A stretch of DNA of 64,000 bases, taken from positions 32,587 to 96,586 of the forward strand of contig DASTCX010000007.1 in assembly GCA_035710745.1 (NCBI GenBank). The letters are read 5' to 3'. The translations under genes and the position numbers were made by a program. The stretch is from Candidatus Eremiobacteraceae bacterium. GTDB taxonomy: Bacteria; Vulcanimicrobiota; Vulcanimicrobiia; Eremiobacterales; Eremiobacteraceae. Shown in pieces: positions 49,143-56,896 of this stretch. Under the pieces are notes generated by a model. The model saw only the letters and a program-made list of their open reading frames with translations. It was not told the origin of the DNA and ran no database searches. Position 1 is the first letter of the stretch. Every line of letters begins with the position of its first letter.

Positions 49143-49946
49143 ATGCTCTGCGACCTCCATCTGCATAGCCACCACAGCGACGGCGAGTTCGCGCCGGCGC
49201 GCGTCGTCGACATGGCCGCAGACGCCGGCGTCGAGCTCATCGCGCTCACCGATCACGATACGACAGAGGGCATCGTCGAGACGCTGATGCGTGCGGCTGC
49301 GCGCGGAATCGCCGCTGTGAGCGGCATCGAGATGACGGCATACGCGCACGGTCGGGTCGTCCACGTCCTCGGATACGGCTTCGACCCCTCGCGGCCGCCG
49401 CTCCAGCAATTCAATCGGGTGGCGCTCGACGTTTGGATGGCGAACGTCCGGACGTGGGTCCTCGCGCTTATCGATGGAGGCTTCGACCTTCGCGCCCCCG
49501 AGGTGCTCTCGGAGCAGCACGTGCGGCTTCCCGCGCTCATCGAGCGGCTATGCGCGCGCGGCGTCGACGACGGCGACGTCGGCCGCTGCTACGCGCGCTT
49601 CAAGGATTTTTTCGCAGCGCTTCCGCCCGAGGCATATCGCCGACTACCGACGCCGGCCGAAGCGACCGAGGCGATCCGTGAAGCGGGCGGTGTCGCGATC
49701 CTCGCACATCCCGATCGCGTCGGGTCCGACGGCCTCGTCGAAACACTGCTCACCGACGTCGACGGCATCGAAGCGTATTACGCGCGATATGCGCCGGCGG
49801 ATCGAGAGGCACTTAGAGCCTTGGCCGAACGCAATGGGAAGCTTTACTCGTGCGGCAGCGACTACCACGGCTACTTCGGCGGTGCGTACGTCAACCCGCG
49901 CTTCGAAGCGCCGGACGCGTTGATGGTGCGGCTCGGGCTGAGGTAA
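49143..49946 (+). CDS. PHP-domain phosphoesterase (RnmAM/YciV-like)
   Basis: This 267-residue protein has the PHP motifs in order: MLCDLHLHSHHSDGEFAPARVVDMA (H-x-H, Asp), ALTDHDTTEG, GIEMTAYAHGRVVHVLGYGFD, ILAHPDRVG and SCGSDYHG near the end. The layout matches the YciV/RnmAM-type 3',5'-nucleoside bisphosphate phosphatases and 5'-3' exoribonucleases. It lies 5 bp after polX and is probably cotranscribed. Substrate prediction (nucleoside bisphosphates or oligoribonucleotides) rests on the family. Confidence 0.88.
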   Translation: MLCDLHLHSHHSDGEFAPARVVDMAADAGVELIALTDHDTTEGIVETLMRAAARGIAAVSGIEMTAYAHGRVVHVLGYGFDPSRPPLQQFNRVALDVWMANVRTWVLALIDGGFDLRAPEVLSEQHVRLPALIERLCARGVDDGDVGRCYARFKDFFAALPPEAYRRLPTPAEATEAIREAGGVAILAHPDRVGSDGLVETLLTDVDGIEAYYARYAPADREALRALAERNGKLYSCGSDYHGYFGGAYVNPRFEAPDALMVRLGLR

Positions 49947-49954
49947 GACCGCGG

Positions 49955-49976
49955 CGGTCGAGATGAATCTCGACCG
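49955..49976. repeat. Short palindromic repeat
   Basis: CGGTCGAG / CTCGACCG with loop ATGAAT, flanked by CCGCGG and CTCCC. A half copy (AATCTCGACCGCTCCC) follows at 49996-50010 and a decayed one near 50027. All lie in the space between the PHP gene and the isoprenyl transferase gene, which converge here. Confidence 0.88.
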
Positions 49977-50040
49977 CTCCCTCATGAAACCGTGAATCTC
50001 GACCGCTCCCTAGACGAGAGCGTGAAAATCGATCGTCCGC

Positions 50041-50778
50041 TCAGGTGGCGCCGAAGCGGCGGTGGCGCTGCTGATACGAGACGAGCGCCGCGTCGAAGTG
50101 CTCGCGGTTGAAATCCGGCCAGTGGACGTCGCTGACGAAGAGCTCGGTGTACGCGAGCTGATACAAGAGGAAGTTCGAGATCCGGTGCTCACCGCCGGGG
50201 CGGATCAGGAGATCCGGATCGGGTATGCCGGCGGTGTACAGGCGCGATTCGATGGCGGCTTCGTCGACGCGCTCGGGTTCGATGATCCCGTCGCGGACGT
50301 CGCGCGCGATCTGTCGGACCGCCGCGGCCATCTCCGCCCGGCCGCTGTAGTTGACGGCCAGGTTGAGCGTCACAGCGCGGCCTTCTTTGGTGTTCTCGAC
50401 CAGCGACGACAGAGCGGAGCGCGGCGCCGGCGGTAGTGCGGCGATATCGCCGAGCACCTGCACGCGGACGCCGTCCTTGCGCAGCCCGGGCGCCTCGGTC
50501 TTCGCGAAGATGCAGCAGAGATCGAAGAGCGATGAGACCTCGCCGGCGTCGCGTTTCCAGTTCTCGGTGGAAAAGCCGAAGGCGGTCAGATACGGCACGC
50601 CGCGGTCTCGGCACGCGCGCGTCAACTCGCGCAAGCTGGCGATGCCTCGGCGATAGCCTTCGGCGAGCGGGAAGCCGCGTGCGCGGGCCCAACGGCGATT
50701 GCCGTCCATGATGACGGCGACGTGCTTCGGGATCGGTGACGGTGCGGGCACCGCCGCCGCGCGTTCGACGTTGCGCAT
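50041..50778 (-). CDS. uppS: Undecaprenyl diphosphate synthase (isoprenyl transferase)
   Basis: The 245-residue protein has the cis-prenyltransferase motifs: HVAVIMDGNRRWARARGFPLAEGYRRG (catalytic Asp, DGNxRWA, near residue 25), LTAFGFSTENWKRD (FSxENW), VNYSGRAEMAAAV and DPDLLIRPGGEHRISNFLLYQLAYTELFVSDVHWPDF (R-x-G-E-x-R-x-S-N-F-L-x-W/Q). It makes the lipid carrier for peptidoglycan. ATG 50778 is separated by 3 bp from the winged-helix regulator gene on the same strand, so it lies in the regulator's operon, which is unusual. Confidence 0.95.
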   Translation of the reverse strand: MRNVERAAAVPAPSPIPKHVAVIMDGNRRWARARGFPLAEGYRRGIASLRELTRACRDRGVPYLTAFGFSTENWKRDAGEVSSLFDLCCIFAKTEAPGLRKDGVRVQVLGDIAALPPAPRSALSSLVENTKEGRAVTLNLAVNYSGRAEMAAAVRQIARDVRDGIIEPERVDEAAIESRLYTAGIPDPDLLIRPGGEHRISNFLLYQLAYTELFVSDVHWPDFNREHFDAALVSYQQRHRRFGAT

Positions 50779-50781
50779 CGA

Positions 50782-51192
50782 TCAGGTCGTCGCCAGACGC
50801 GGAACCCGGCGCCGTCCGTCGTTGTCTGAGGTCTCGGCGCCGGCGTGCACGTCGCGGACGACCGCCTCGAGTTCATCTATATAGGAAAGGAAGCGCGTCT
50901 TGCCGCTCTTGGTTATGCGGCAAGTCGTGGTCGGACGGCCTTGCCCCGCATCCTTCGAGATCGCGACGATGCCCATCTCGGCGAGCGCCGCGAGATGACG
51001 GCTCAGGTTGCCGTCCGTGAGACCGCATGCGGTTTGCAACTCGGTGAACGTCATGCCGTCGGCGTGCGCGACGAGGCACGTGCAAACCGCAAGCCGGCCT
51101 CGCTCGTGGAAGATCCGCTCGAGGCCCGCATAGGCGAAAGGTGCTTCGCGACCGTCCGTGCGTTGGCGTTTCCCAGCTCGTCGCGCGCTCAT
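50782..51192 (-). CDS. Winged-helix transcriptional regulator (HTH_27/MarR-like)
   Basis: ATG 51192 overlaps the stop of the membrane-protein gene by 4 bp. The 136-residue product has a winged helix: YAGLERIFHERGRLAVCTCLVAHADGMTFTELQTACGLTDGNLSRHLAALAEMGIVAISKDAGQGRPTTTCRITKSGKTRFLSYIDELEAVV. The ...RPTT.C.IT..G.TRF..YI.ELE.V pattern is that of the small 'winged helix DNA-binding domain' regulators that often pair with a membrane protein. The likely target is the palindrome at 51803. The frame extends to 51816 only as a shadow. Confidence 0.86.
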   Translation of the reverse strand: MSARRAGKRQRTDGREAPFAYAGLERIFHERGRLAVCTCLVAHADGMTFTELQTACGLTDGNLSRHLAALAEMGIVAISKDAGQGRPTTTCRITKSGKTRFLSYIDELEAVVRDVHAGAETSDNDGRRRVPRLATT

Positions 51193-51800
51193 CGTGCTAC
51201 CGCCGCTTCTGCTTCGCGCGTGAGAAGCCAGCCGATGAAGATCTGACCGAACCCGAACCCCACCGGCATGATCCACCACGCGAGCGGCACGGTCGGGTCC
51301 GGGGTCAAGAGCAAGACCGATCCGATGATGCCGAACGCCGCCGCTAGCGGTATAGCACCTTTGGGCACCAGCGAGCGCGAAGCGTAGAGTCCCATGGCGT
51401 ACGACGCGTACCAGACTCCAGGCAGCATCCATATGAGTCCGTGCAAGATGAGCGCGAGGCTCAGCACCGCACCGAGAACGATCGCCGGCAAGAGCGTCAC
51501 GCCGGCACTGCGCGCGCGCACGCGTTCCTGCGTCGCGCCCGTACGGGAATACCAGACCGCAATCGCACCATAGTTCAGTATCAACGCGGCAGCGAGGCAG
51601 GCGAACCAGACGAAGAGATACATGCGATCGTCGGCTGCCGTCACCGGATGCGGCACGAGGACGAACTGCGCGAGCCCGGCGACGATCGCGATGACCCCGC
51701 TCGCGGCGGCTGCAGGGCCTGAATAACCTTTGAATTGCTGGCACGCGGCAAGGCGATCTCTGACCTCTGCGAGGTCTGCCAGCGCACGCTCGACTTCCAT
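51189..51800 (-). CDS. Membrane protein partner of the winged-helix regulator
   Basis: The 203-residue protein starts MEVERALADLAEVRDRLAACQQFKGYSGPAAAASG (ATG 51800; a GTG two codons upstream is less likely) and then has five or six membrane helices, for example SGVIAIVAGLAQFVLV and WWIMPVGFGFGQIFIGWLL. Proteins with this start (an amphipathic helix with the F-K/R-G-Y-S-G-P segment) are commonly encoded next to HTH_27 regulators; their role is unknown. It is the first gene of membrane protein-regulator-uppS, and a palindrome overlaps its start. Confidence 0.78.
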   Translation of the reverse strand: MEVERALADLAEVRDRLAACQQFKGYSGPAAAASGVIAIVAGLAQFVLVPHPVTAADDRMYLFVWFACLAAALILNYGAIAVWYSRTGATQERVRARSAGVTLLPAIVLGAVLSLALILHGLIWMLPGVWYASYAMGLYASRSLVPKGAIPLAAAFGIIGSVLLLTPDPTVPLAWWIMPVGFGFGQIFIGWLLTREAEAAVAR

Positions 51801-51802
51801 AT

Positions 51803-51835
51803 GCACTTTGTATCACAAAGTGCGATAGGGCGCAA
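51803..51835 (-). promoter_or_regulatory. Operator and promoter of the membrane protein-regulator operon
   Basis: Arms GCACTTTG (51803-51810) and CAAAGTGC (51816-51823) form a 21-bp near-perfect palindrome. On the minus strand TTGCGC (51835-51830), 17 bases, TACAAA (51812-51807) can act as -35/-10. The -10 is inside the palindrome and only 6 bp from the ATG, so the transcript would be leaderless. The regulator at 50782 is the obvious candidate ligand; not shown directly. Confidence 0.6.
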
Positions 51836-52008
51836 TCCCCCGGAAGTCTCGTTCGTCGCGGGACGCGCGTTCATCGTGTCGACACTTGGCCCAAAACCCG
51901 CTCGCGCGGTGTTCCGCGCGTCCTGAAGGCGGGCAAGGTGTGTAACGGCAGGCGTCTGAAAACAACGCTCAACCACCCGCGACCTCCTCACAGATCGGAG
52001 AGAGACGC

Positions 52009-52974
52009 ATGGAACTCGAAGGCATCCAGGTCTACCACGACGGTGACTTCGTCAAGTACGGCGACGCGAAGGTCGGATTGCTCACGCACGGCCTCAACTA
52101 CGGCACCGGCTGTTTCGAAGGCATCCGCGGTTACTGGAGCGCCGACCATGCGGAAGTGTATCTCTTCAGGCTCGCCGAGCATTACGAGCGGCTGCACCTG
52201 TCAGCCAAACTGCTCCTCATGGAACTCAAGGACGACGTCGCGACGATGTGCGAGGCGACGACGGAGCTCATCCGGCTCAACGACTATCACCAGGACGTCT
52301 ACGTCCGGCCGATCGCGTTCAAGGCCGCGGAAGAGATCGGCGTCCGGCTCCACAACGTCAGGGATGATTTCGCGATCATCGCGATCCCACACCGTTCGTA
52401 CTTCGAGACCGGGGCCGGTCTGCGGACGGCGGTCTCATCGTGGCGGCGGATCGACGACAACAGCGCGCCGGCAAGAGCGAAATTGACCGGCGTCTACGTC
52501 AGCTCGGCACTCGCGAAGAGTGAAGCGGTCATGAACGGATTCGACGAAGCGATCTTGCTGACCGCGGACGGACACGTGGCCGAGGGCAGCGCGGAGAACA
52601 TCTTCCTGGTCCGCGACGGGCGCGTCCACACGCCACCGGTGACGGACGCGATTCTCGAAGGCATCACGCGCAAGACCGTCATCGAGTTGCTGCGCGAAGA
52701 GCTCGGGCTCGACGTCGCAGAGCGCAGCATCGATCGCAGCGAGCTCTATCAGTCCGACGAGATATTTTTCTCCGGGACCGCGGTCGGCGTCTCGCCCGTG
52801 ATCGAGGTCGATCGTAGGCCGGTCGGAAGCGGGTCCCCTGGTAAGATCGCGATCGCGTTAGGGGATCTCTACCGTGATATCACGCTCGGGAAGGTCGCCA
52901 AGTACCATCATTGGCTCACGCCTTCTCACGCTACGAAAACGGATCGCTTGAGGAAAGCGAAGGCCAGCGTCTAG
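52009..52974 (+). CDS. ilvE: Branched-chain amino acid aminotransferase
   Basis: The 321-residue protein is a class IV PLP enzyme: VYHDGDFVKYGDAKVGLLTHGLNYGTGCFEGIRGYW near the N-terminus, catalytic-lysine region VYVSSALAKSEAVMNGFDEAILLTADGHVAEGSAENIFLVRDGRVHTPPVTDAILEGITRKTVIELL, and DEIFFSGTAVGVSPVIEVDRR. The GSAENIF and LEGITR motifs mark the BCAT group. It interconverts Leu, Ile and Val with their keto acids. ATG 52009 follows CGGAGAGAG. It is not adjacent to the liv importer but is functionally related. Confidence 0.93.
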   Translation: MELEGIQVYHDGDFVKYGDAKVGLLTHGLNYGTGCFEGIRGYWSADHAEVYLFRLAEHYERLHLSAKLLLMELKDDVATMCEATTELIRLNDYHQDVYVRPIAFKAAEEIGVRLHNVRDDFAIIAIPHRSYFETGAGLRTAVSSWRRIDDNSAPARAKLTGVYVSSALAKSEAVMNGFDEAILLTADGHVAEGSAENIFLVRDGRVHTPPVTDAILEGITRKTVIELLREELGLDVAERSIDRSELYQSDEIFFSGTAVGVSPVIEVDRRPVGSGSPGKIAIALGDLYRDITLGKVAKYHHWLTPSHATKTDRLRKAKASV

Positions 52975-52998
52975 GCACGACGCAGGGCATGACCGCGG

Positions 52999-53020
52999 CG
53001 GTCGAGCTAAAGCTCGACCG
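52999..53020. repeat. Short palindromic repeat
   Basis: CGGTCGAG / CTCGACCG with loop CTAAAG, flanked by CCGCGG and CTACA. It lies 25 bp past the ilvE stop. Confidence 0.88.
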
Positions 53021-53079
53021 CTACAATTTCAAGGGCAAAATCGAACAGATGTGCGCGTATAAATCCATATGCGCTTATC

Positions 53080-53109
53080 TTGCGTTCTCATATGCGACTC
53101 TGCTATAAT
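53080..53109 (+). promoter_or_regulatory. Strong sigma-70-like promoter of the small membrane peptide gene
   Basis: TTGCGT (53080-53085), an 18-base spacer and a perfect TATAAT (53104-53109). CATATGCG occurs twice just upstream and in the spacer (around 53066 and 53089). Predicted start near 53116, about 250 bp before the peptide start codon. Confidence 0.65.
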
Positions 53110-53115
53110 GCCGTT

Positions 53116-53361
53116 GTGTGACGGGCGTCACTTTTGACTAGCCCGGCCGCATCGCGTAACGGCCCGTTAGATATGGGGCTATATGCGTATAGCGGCGAGC
53201 CGAGCACCTTGGCTCATCGGACACAAAAGACGACGCCGCTTGGCAGAGCGGCGCGTCTTGGTGGGGACGGTGGAGTCAGATCGGCTGCGAGAGGTTGCAG
53301 TGCGAGGACTGCCTCTCAAAGCGGGGATGACGGCACGGCTTTCTAGCTCGCGCGCGAACTT
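53116..53361 (+). ncRNA. Candidate structured leader or small RNA with four hairpins
   Basis: Between the promoter and the ribosome site at 53362 I see four successive hairpins. They are 53178-53193 (GCTATA/TATAGC with TGCG loop), 53197-53215 (GAGCC/GGCTC), 53227-53259 (a 13-bp stem with one bulge, AAGACG.CGCCGCT / AGCGGCG.CGTCTT) and 53289-53317 (GAGAG..GCAGT / ACTGC.CTCTC). No coding frame is convincing over this stretch. A long structured 5' leader or an independent RNA are both possible; I cannot match it to a known RNA family. This covers the only gene-free stretch of over 300 bases (52975-53373). Confidence 0.45.
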
Positions 53362-53373
53362 AAAGGAGTTGTC

Positions 53374-53490
53374 ATGCTGCACTTCGCGTCACTCGGTGGG
53401 GTCCTTCACCTAATCTCGTTGGCCGGCGGCGTGCTGGCCGGGATCATCCACATCTTCGATATCTCCGATACCCCGATCGCCACGAAGTAA
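53374..53490 (+). CDS. 38-residue membrane peptide
   Basis: ATG 53374 is preceded by AAAGGAG with a 5-base spacer, one of the best ribosome sites in the window; the stop is TAA at 53488. The product is MLHFASLGGVLHLISLAGG followed by VLAGIIHIFDISDTPIATK: one hydrophobic helix of about 25 residues with two His, then a short acidic tail. It is too short for default gene finding. A strong promoter and a structured leader precede it. I do not recognise it; small membrane peptides of this kind act as toxins, regulators of membrane complexes or leader peptides. Confidence 0.7.
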   Translation: MLHFASLGGVLHLISLAGGVLAGIIHIFDISDTPIATK

Positions 53491-53496
53491 CATCGC

Positions 53497-54813
53497 CTAG
53501 CTGACGACCTCCGTCAGCAAGTCGACAAGCCTAGGATCAAAAAGCGTTCCGCTCTCCTGACGGAGTTTGCGGAGCGCTTCTTCTTTTTTGATCTTCTCGA
53601 CACCGTCGTAACCGGTCAGCGACGAGACGTAGGCGCGCGCGATCGCGATGATCCGCGAGGCTTGCGGTATGGCCTCACCGACAAGACCCTTCGGATAACC
53701 GGTCCCATCGAAGTGCTCGGAATGGTACTCGACGTAGTCGGCGATCGCCGGGTCGACGAGCGCGTCCGCACTCCTCAACATGATGGCGCCTAGCCGCGCA
53801 TACGTGCGCCGCTGGTTCTCCTCGGAAGCGTTCGTCCGTTTGCCCCAGCGCATGCGCGCCGGCAGCCGGCTCTTGCCGATCTCGTGGAGCTCGGCGGCAA
53901 GACCGATATCGGCGACTTCTTGCTTCGACAGTCCGAGGTGGCGGGCGAGCATCTTCGAGATGTTCTCGACCTCAGCCGTGAACTGGACATCGGGCATGTC
54001 GGTGAATCGGATCATCTCTCGGATGACCGATGTCGCCTGCGATTTCGCTTGTTCCAGCTGTTCGAGGCGTCTGACGACGCCGAGGATGTCTTGCACGACG
54101 CGCGTCTGCGCGATGAGGACGTAGAAGAGAACCGTCGTCAGCATGCCGCCGTAGCCGTACATCGCGACGAGCAGGTAGCCGTAAAGCGAAGCGAACACGC
54201 CCATGCGCACGAACTGCAGCGAGAAGCCGGTCTGCCGCGTGAAGAAGTACGTGACCTGGACGAAGCCGTGTTGCGAGATCTGCCAGACGATGCCGACGAC
54301 GAGCACGCCGACGAGCGCGATCGCGGAACCCGCCCACGAGGGCGCAGCTTTTTGGACGTCGGCGAAGAGCCCCCATACGGCGATCATGCCGTAGACCGCG
54401 GTGATGCCGGCGCCTGCTTGTCCGAACGATCGCGGCGAGAAGAGGTCGGAGAAGTTCGCGGGGCGTGGTAAAAGACGAAGCCGGATGGCGGCGAACGATA
54501 TGAGGACCAGGAGTATCGTCCAGTAGCCGAAGACGATCGACGACGCCGCGATGACCGCGGTCAGGGGAGCGTACGACTTACCCGCGGCGAGCGTCGGCCG
54601 CTGCGACACGGCGAGAAATCCGCCGATGAACAGCACCGAAACGACCGTCCACCAACTGAGATCGAGATGCGGCGGCCACAACACGACGACCGCGAGACCC
54701 AAGAATCCGATGGCGAAACAGAAAACGTTGAGAGCGACCGAGCGCCAGCGCTCCGCCTCGATCCGTGTGTGGTCTTCTGCCAAAGCCACGCTAGCTGCCG
54801 AGAACTTTCCCAC
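53497..54813 (-). CDS. Membrane HD-GYP-type phosphohydrolase
   Basis: The 438-residue protein has about eight membrane helices in residues 25-270, a coiled-coil-like linker (LEQLEQAKSQATSVIREMIRF), and a C-terminal HD-GYP domain. Its hallmark motifs are AAELHEIGKSRLP (the HD of the family is H-E here) and YHSEHFDGTGYPKGL (HxxxxDGxGYP). HD-GYP proteins hydrolyse cyclic di-GMP; the D-to-E change and variation near the other His mean activity cannot be assumed. It converges with the small peptide gene, 6 bp apart. Confidence 0.85.
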   Translation of the reverse strand: MGKFSAASVALAEDHTRIEAERWRSVALNVFCFAIGFLGLAVVVLWPPHLDLSWWTVVSVLFIGGFLAVSQRPTLAAGKSYAPLTAVIAASSIVFGYWTILLVLISFAAIRLRLLPRPANFSDLFSPRSFGQAGAGITAVYGMIAVWGLFADVQKAAPSWAGSAIALVGVLVVGIVWQISQHGFVQVTYFFTRQTGFSLQFVRMGVFASLYGYLLVAMYGYGGMLTTVLFYVLIAQTRVVQDILGVVRRLEQLEQAKSQATSVIREMIRFTDMPDVQFTAEVENISKMLARHLGLSKQEVADIGLAAELHEIGKSRLPARMRWGKRTNASEENQRRTYARLGAIMLRSADALVDPAIADYVEYHSEHFDGTGYPKGLVGEAIPQASRIIAIARAYVSSLTGYDGVEKIKKEEALRKLRQESGTLFDPRLVDLLTEVVS

Positions 54814-54939
54814 TACCTATATGACTACGGCGCACGCTCTCCCGTGACGCCGCACACCAGGCCCTCTTTGGATTTTATCGCCTAGTCTAGAGGGGATGGG
54901 GAGCGCGGTTGCTCGGTTAGCGGGCAGTCGTGACGAGCG

Positions 54940-55857
54940 TCACAAACGGCCGTTCGAATCGGCGCGTGCGATGGCCGTACGCTGGAAGCTCTCGAAGGTC
55001 AAAAGCGATGCGCGGCGGATGAACCGCTCGCCGTTGTCGAGGTCGTCGAGGTGCGTCGAGAAGGCGCAGATGACGTACGGAGCGCCGGCGAGCTCGACTA
55101 TTCCGACGTCGTTGAGCGTGTCGTGCAGCGTGCCGGTCTTGTGCGCGACGACGACGCCCTTCGGTAAGGGCGCGGGCAGGAGCGTGTTGTGGCGCTGACC
55201 TGCGAGCAACGCCAACATCTCGCCGCTCGCTTGCGGATCGACGACGCGCCCCGCTGCGATAAGCGAGAGAAGCCGGAGCATGTCGTCCGCGCTCGTGCGC
55301 AACGCGCGGATATCGCCGTCGCTGCGGATGCTGTCGCCCAGGCGCGTTTGTGAAAGGCCTAGCCCCGACATCGTCGCGTTGATAGACGAGCGGCCGACGA
55401 GCCGGATGAGCATGTTCGTCGCCGTGTTGTCGCTGACATCGATCATCCGCGCGAGCAAGTCGCCCACCCGATACTCGGTGCCCCACGGCGCGTCGCACAG
55501 CGAGCCGTAGCCGCAGTCGCGGTCGAGGAGCATGACGGTGCGGTCATCGGTGAACCGGCCCGCCGCCATCTGCTTGAAGACCTCGACCATGACCGGGATC
55601 TTTATCGTGCTCGCAGCCGGCAGGTTCACGCCGCCGTTGATCGCGATCGCGTGGCCGGTCCGAAGATCGCCGATGCTGAGCGCGACGAGACCGTCCGTGT
55701 GGGCGGCGAGGTCCATGAGCTGCGGCACGAGTTCGTGCAGCCTCGCAGCGCCAAGGTCGAGATCCCACGAGGGATCGTCCGCGGCCGCAAGAGGTACGCC
55801 CGAGAACGCTATGACCGCGACCGCTAAGAGCGGGGCGATGACGGATGCCGGCCGCAT
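54940..55857 (-). CDS. Secreted class A beta-lactamase-family protein
   Basis: The 305-residue protein has a signal peptide (VIAPLLAVAVIAFSGVPLAAA) and the class A motifs LPAASTIKIPVMVEVF (S-T-I-K), VSDNTATN (S-D-N) and VAHKTGTL (K-T-G). The omega loop that should carry Glu166 reads LGDSIRSDGDIRALRTSADDM and has no Glu at the expected place, only Asp. It may still be a beta-lactamase-like peptidase (PF13354 type) rather than a resistance enzyme. The repeat at 55880 separates it from arginase, which is divergent. Confidence 0.83.
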   Translation of the reverse strand: MRPASVIAPLLAVAVIAFSGVPLAAADDPSWDLDLGAARLHELVPQLMDLAAHTDGLVALSIGDLRTGHAIAINGGVNLPAASTIKIPVMVEVFKQMAAGRFTDDRTVMLLDRDCGYGSLCDAPWGTEYRVGDLLARMIDVSDNTATNMLIRLVGRSSINATMSGLGLSQTRLGDSIRSDGDIRALRTSADDMLRLLSLIAAGRVVDPQASGEMLALLAGQRHNTLLPAPLPKGVVVAHKTGTLHDTLNDVGIVELAGAPYVICAFSTHLDDLDNGERFIRRASLLTFESFQRTAIARADSNGRL

Positions 55858-55879
55858 CTTCCTGTTATCGGCAGGCTTC

Positions 55880-55902
55880 CGGTCGACCGTAAAGGTCGAC
55901 CG
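55880..55902. repeat. Short palindromic repeat, GACC variant (second copy)
   Basis: Identical in arms and loop (GTAAA) to 10878-10900, flanked by CTCCC. Lies between two divergent genes. Confidence 0.9.
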
Positions 55903-55957
55903 CTCCCTGACGCGAACGAGTCGCGGCCGCGTCAGCCGCGGTGACGCGTCTTACACT

Positions 55958-56896
55958 ATGAGGGTCGCCCGCATGCCCTTTTCCGGTCCGCCCGATCTCG
56001 CGAGACTCGTCGAGATCATCGGCGTTCCGGTCGACGCCGGAGCGAGCCGGCGCGGCGCTCGCCTTGGTCCACAAGCCATCCGAGCAGTCGGCCTCGTCGA
56101 ACGCATCGAAGCGCTCGGCTATCGCGCTCGAGACACGGGCGACGTCGCGGTGCCCGCGGACGATCCGGCGCCGCCCGAACCGGGCAAGCCGCACTCGTTC
56201 GATATGCTCCGCGCGACTTCGCTCGCGCTCGCCGACTCGGTCGAACGCTCGCTCGGATCCGGCGCGTTCCCGATCATCATCGGCGGCGACCATTCGCTCG
56301 CGATCGGCGCGCTAGCCGGCTGCGCGCGCGTCAAGGGGCCGCAAGGTCTCATCTGGATCGACGCGCACGCGGATGCGAACACGCCGGCGACGAGTCCGAC
56401 GGGTAATCTCCACGGCATGCCGGTCGGAGCGGCACTCGGCGACATGCGCGACCTGTTCGACGCAAAGCTCTTCCCGACGCCGTCTATCGACGCGGCGCGA
56501 ACGGTGTTCGTCGCGCTACGGGATCTCGACCCCGGCGAGAAGCGCCAGATCCGCGAGCGCGGGATGACCGCGTTCACCATGTCGGACATCGATCGGATCG
56601 GCATGGCCAAGGTCATGGAACGCGCAGTCGAGGTCGCCGGCCGCGGACCGGCTTCGATCCATGTGAGCTTCGACATCGATGCGATCGACCCGTCGGCCGC
56701 TCCCGGAACCGGAACGCCGGTGCTCGGCGGACTCACGTATCGCGAAGGCCACCTCGCGATGGAGATAGTCGCGGAAAGCGGCACCGCGCATTCGCTCGAG
56801 GTCGTCGAGGTGAACCCCGTCATCGATGACGGCGTCAAGACGGCGCGCGTCGCGATGGAGCTCGTCTGCTCGGCTTTGGGCAAATCGATCTTGTGA
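55958..56896 (+). CDS. rocF: Arginase
   Basis: ATG 55958 (or 55973) gives about 312 residues of the ureohydrolase fold: IIGVPVDAGASRRGARLGPQAIR, IIIGGDHSLAIGALAG, IWIDAHADANTPATSPTGNLHGMPVG, SFDIDAIDPSAAPGTGTPVLGGLTYREG. The metal ligands (GGDHS, DAHAD, SFDIDAID) are intact and TSPTGNLHGMPVG is the arginase substrate loop. It cleaves arginine to ornithine and urea. A long upstream extension in the same frame to 55532 is antisense to the beta-lactamase-like gene. Its stop overlaps the phosphate transporter start by 4 bp. Confidence 0.93.
   Translation: MRVARMPFSGPPDLARLVEIIGVPVDAGASRRGARLGPQAIRAVGLVERIEALGYRARDTGDVAVPADDPAPPEPGKPHSFDMLRATSLALADSVERSLGSGAFPIIIGGDHSLAIGALAGCARVKGPQGLIWIDAHADANTPATSPTGNLHGMPVGAALGDMRDLFDAKLFPTPSIDAARTVFVALRDLDPGEKRQIRERGMTAFTMSDIDRIGMAKVMERAVEVAGRGPASIHVSFDIDAIDPSAAPGTGTPVLGGLTYREGHLAMEIVAESGTAHSLEVVEVNPVIDDGVKTARVAMELVCSALGKSIL

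Noticed and set aside
53183..53413. 76-codon plus-strand frame in the hairpin-rich leader
   Set aside because: It overlaps the well-started 53374 peptide in another frame, is Arg-rich, and spans the hairpins, so an RNA explanation is better.
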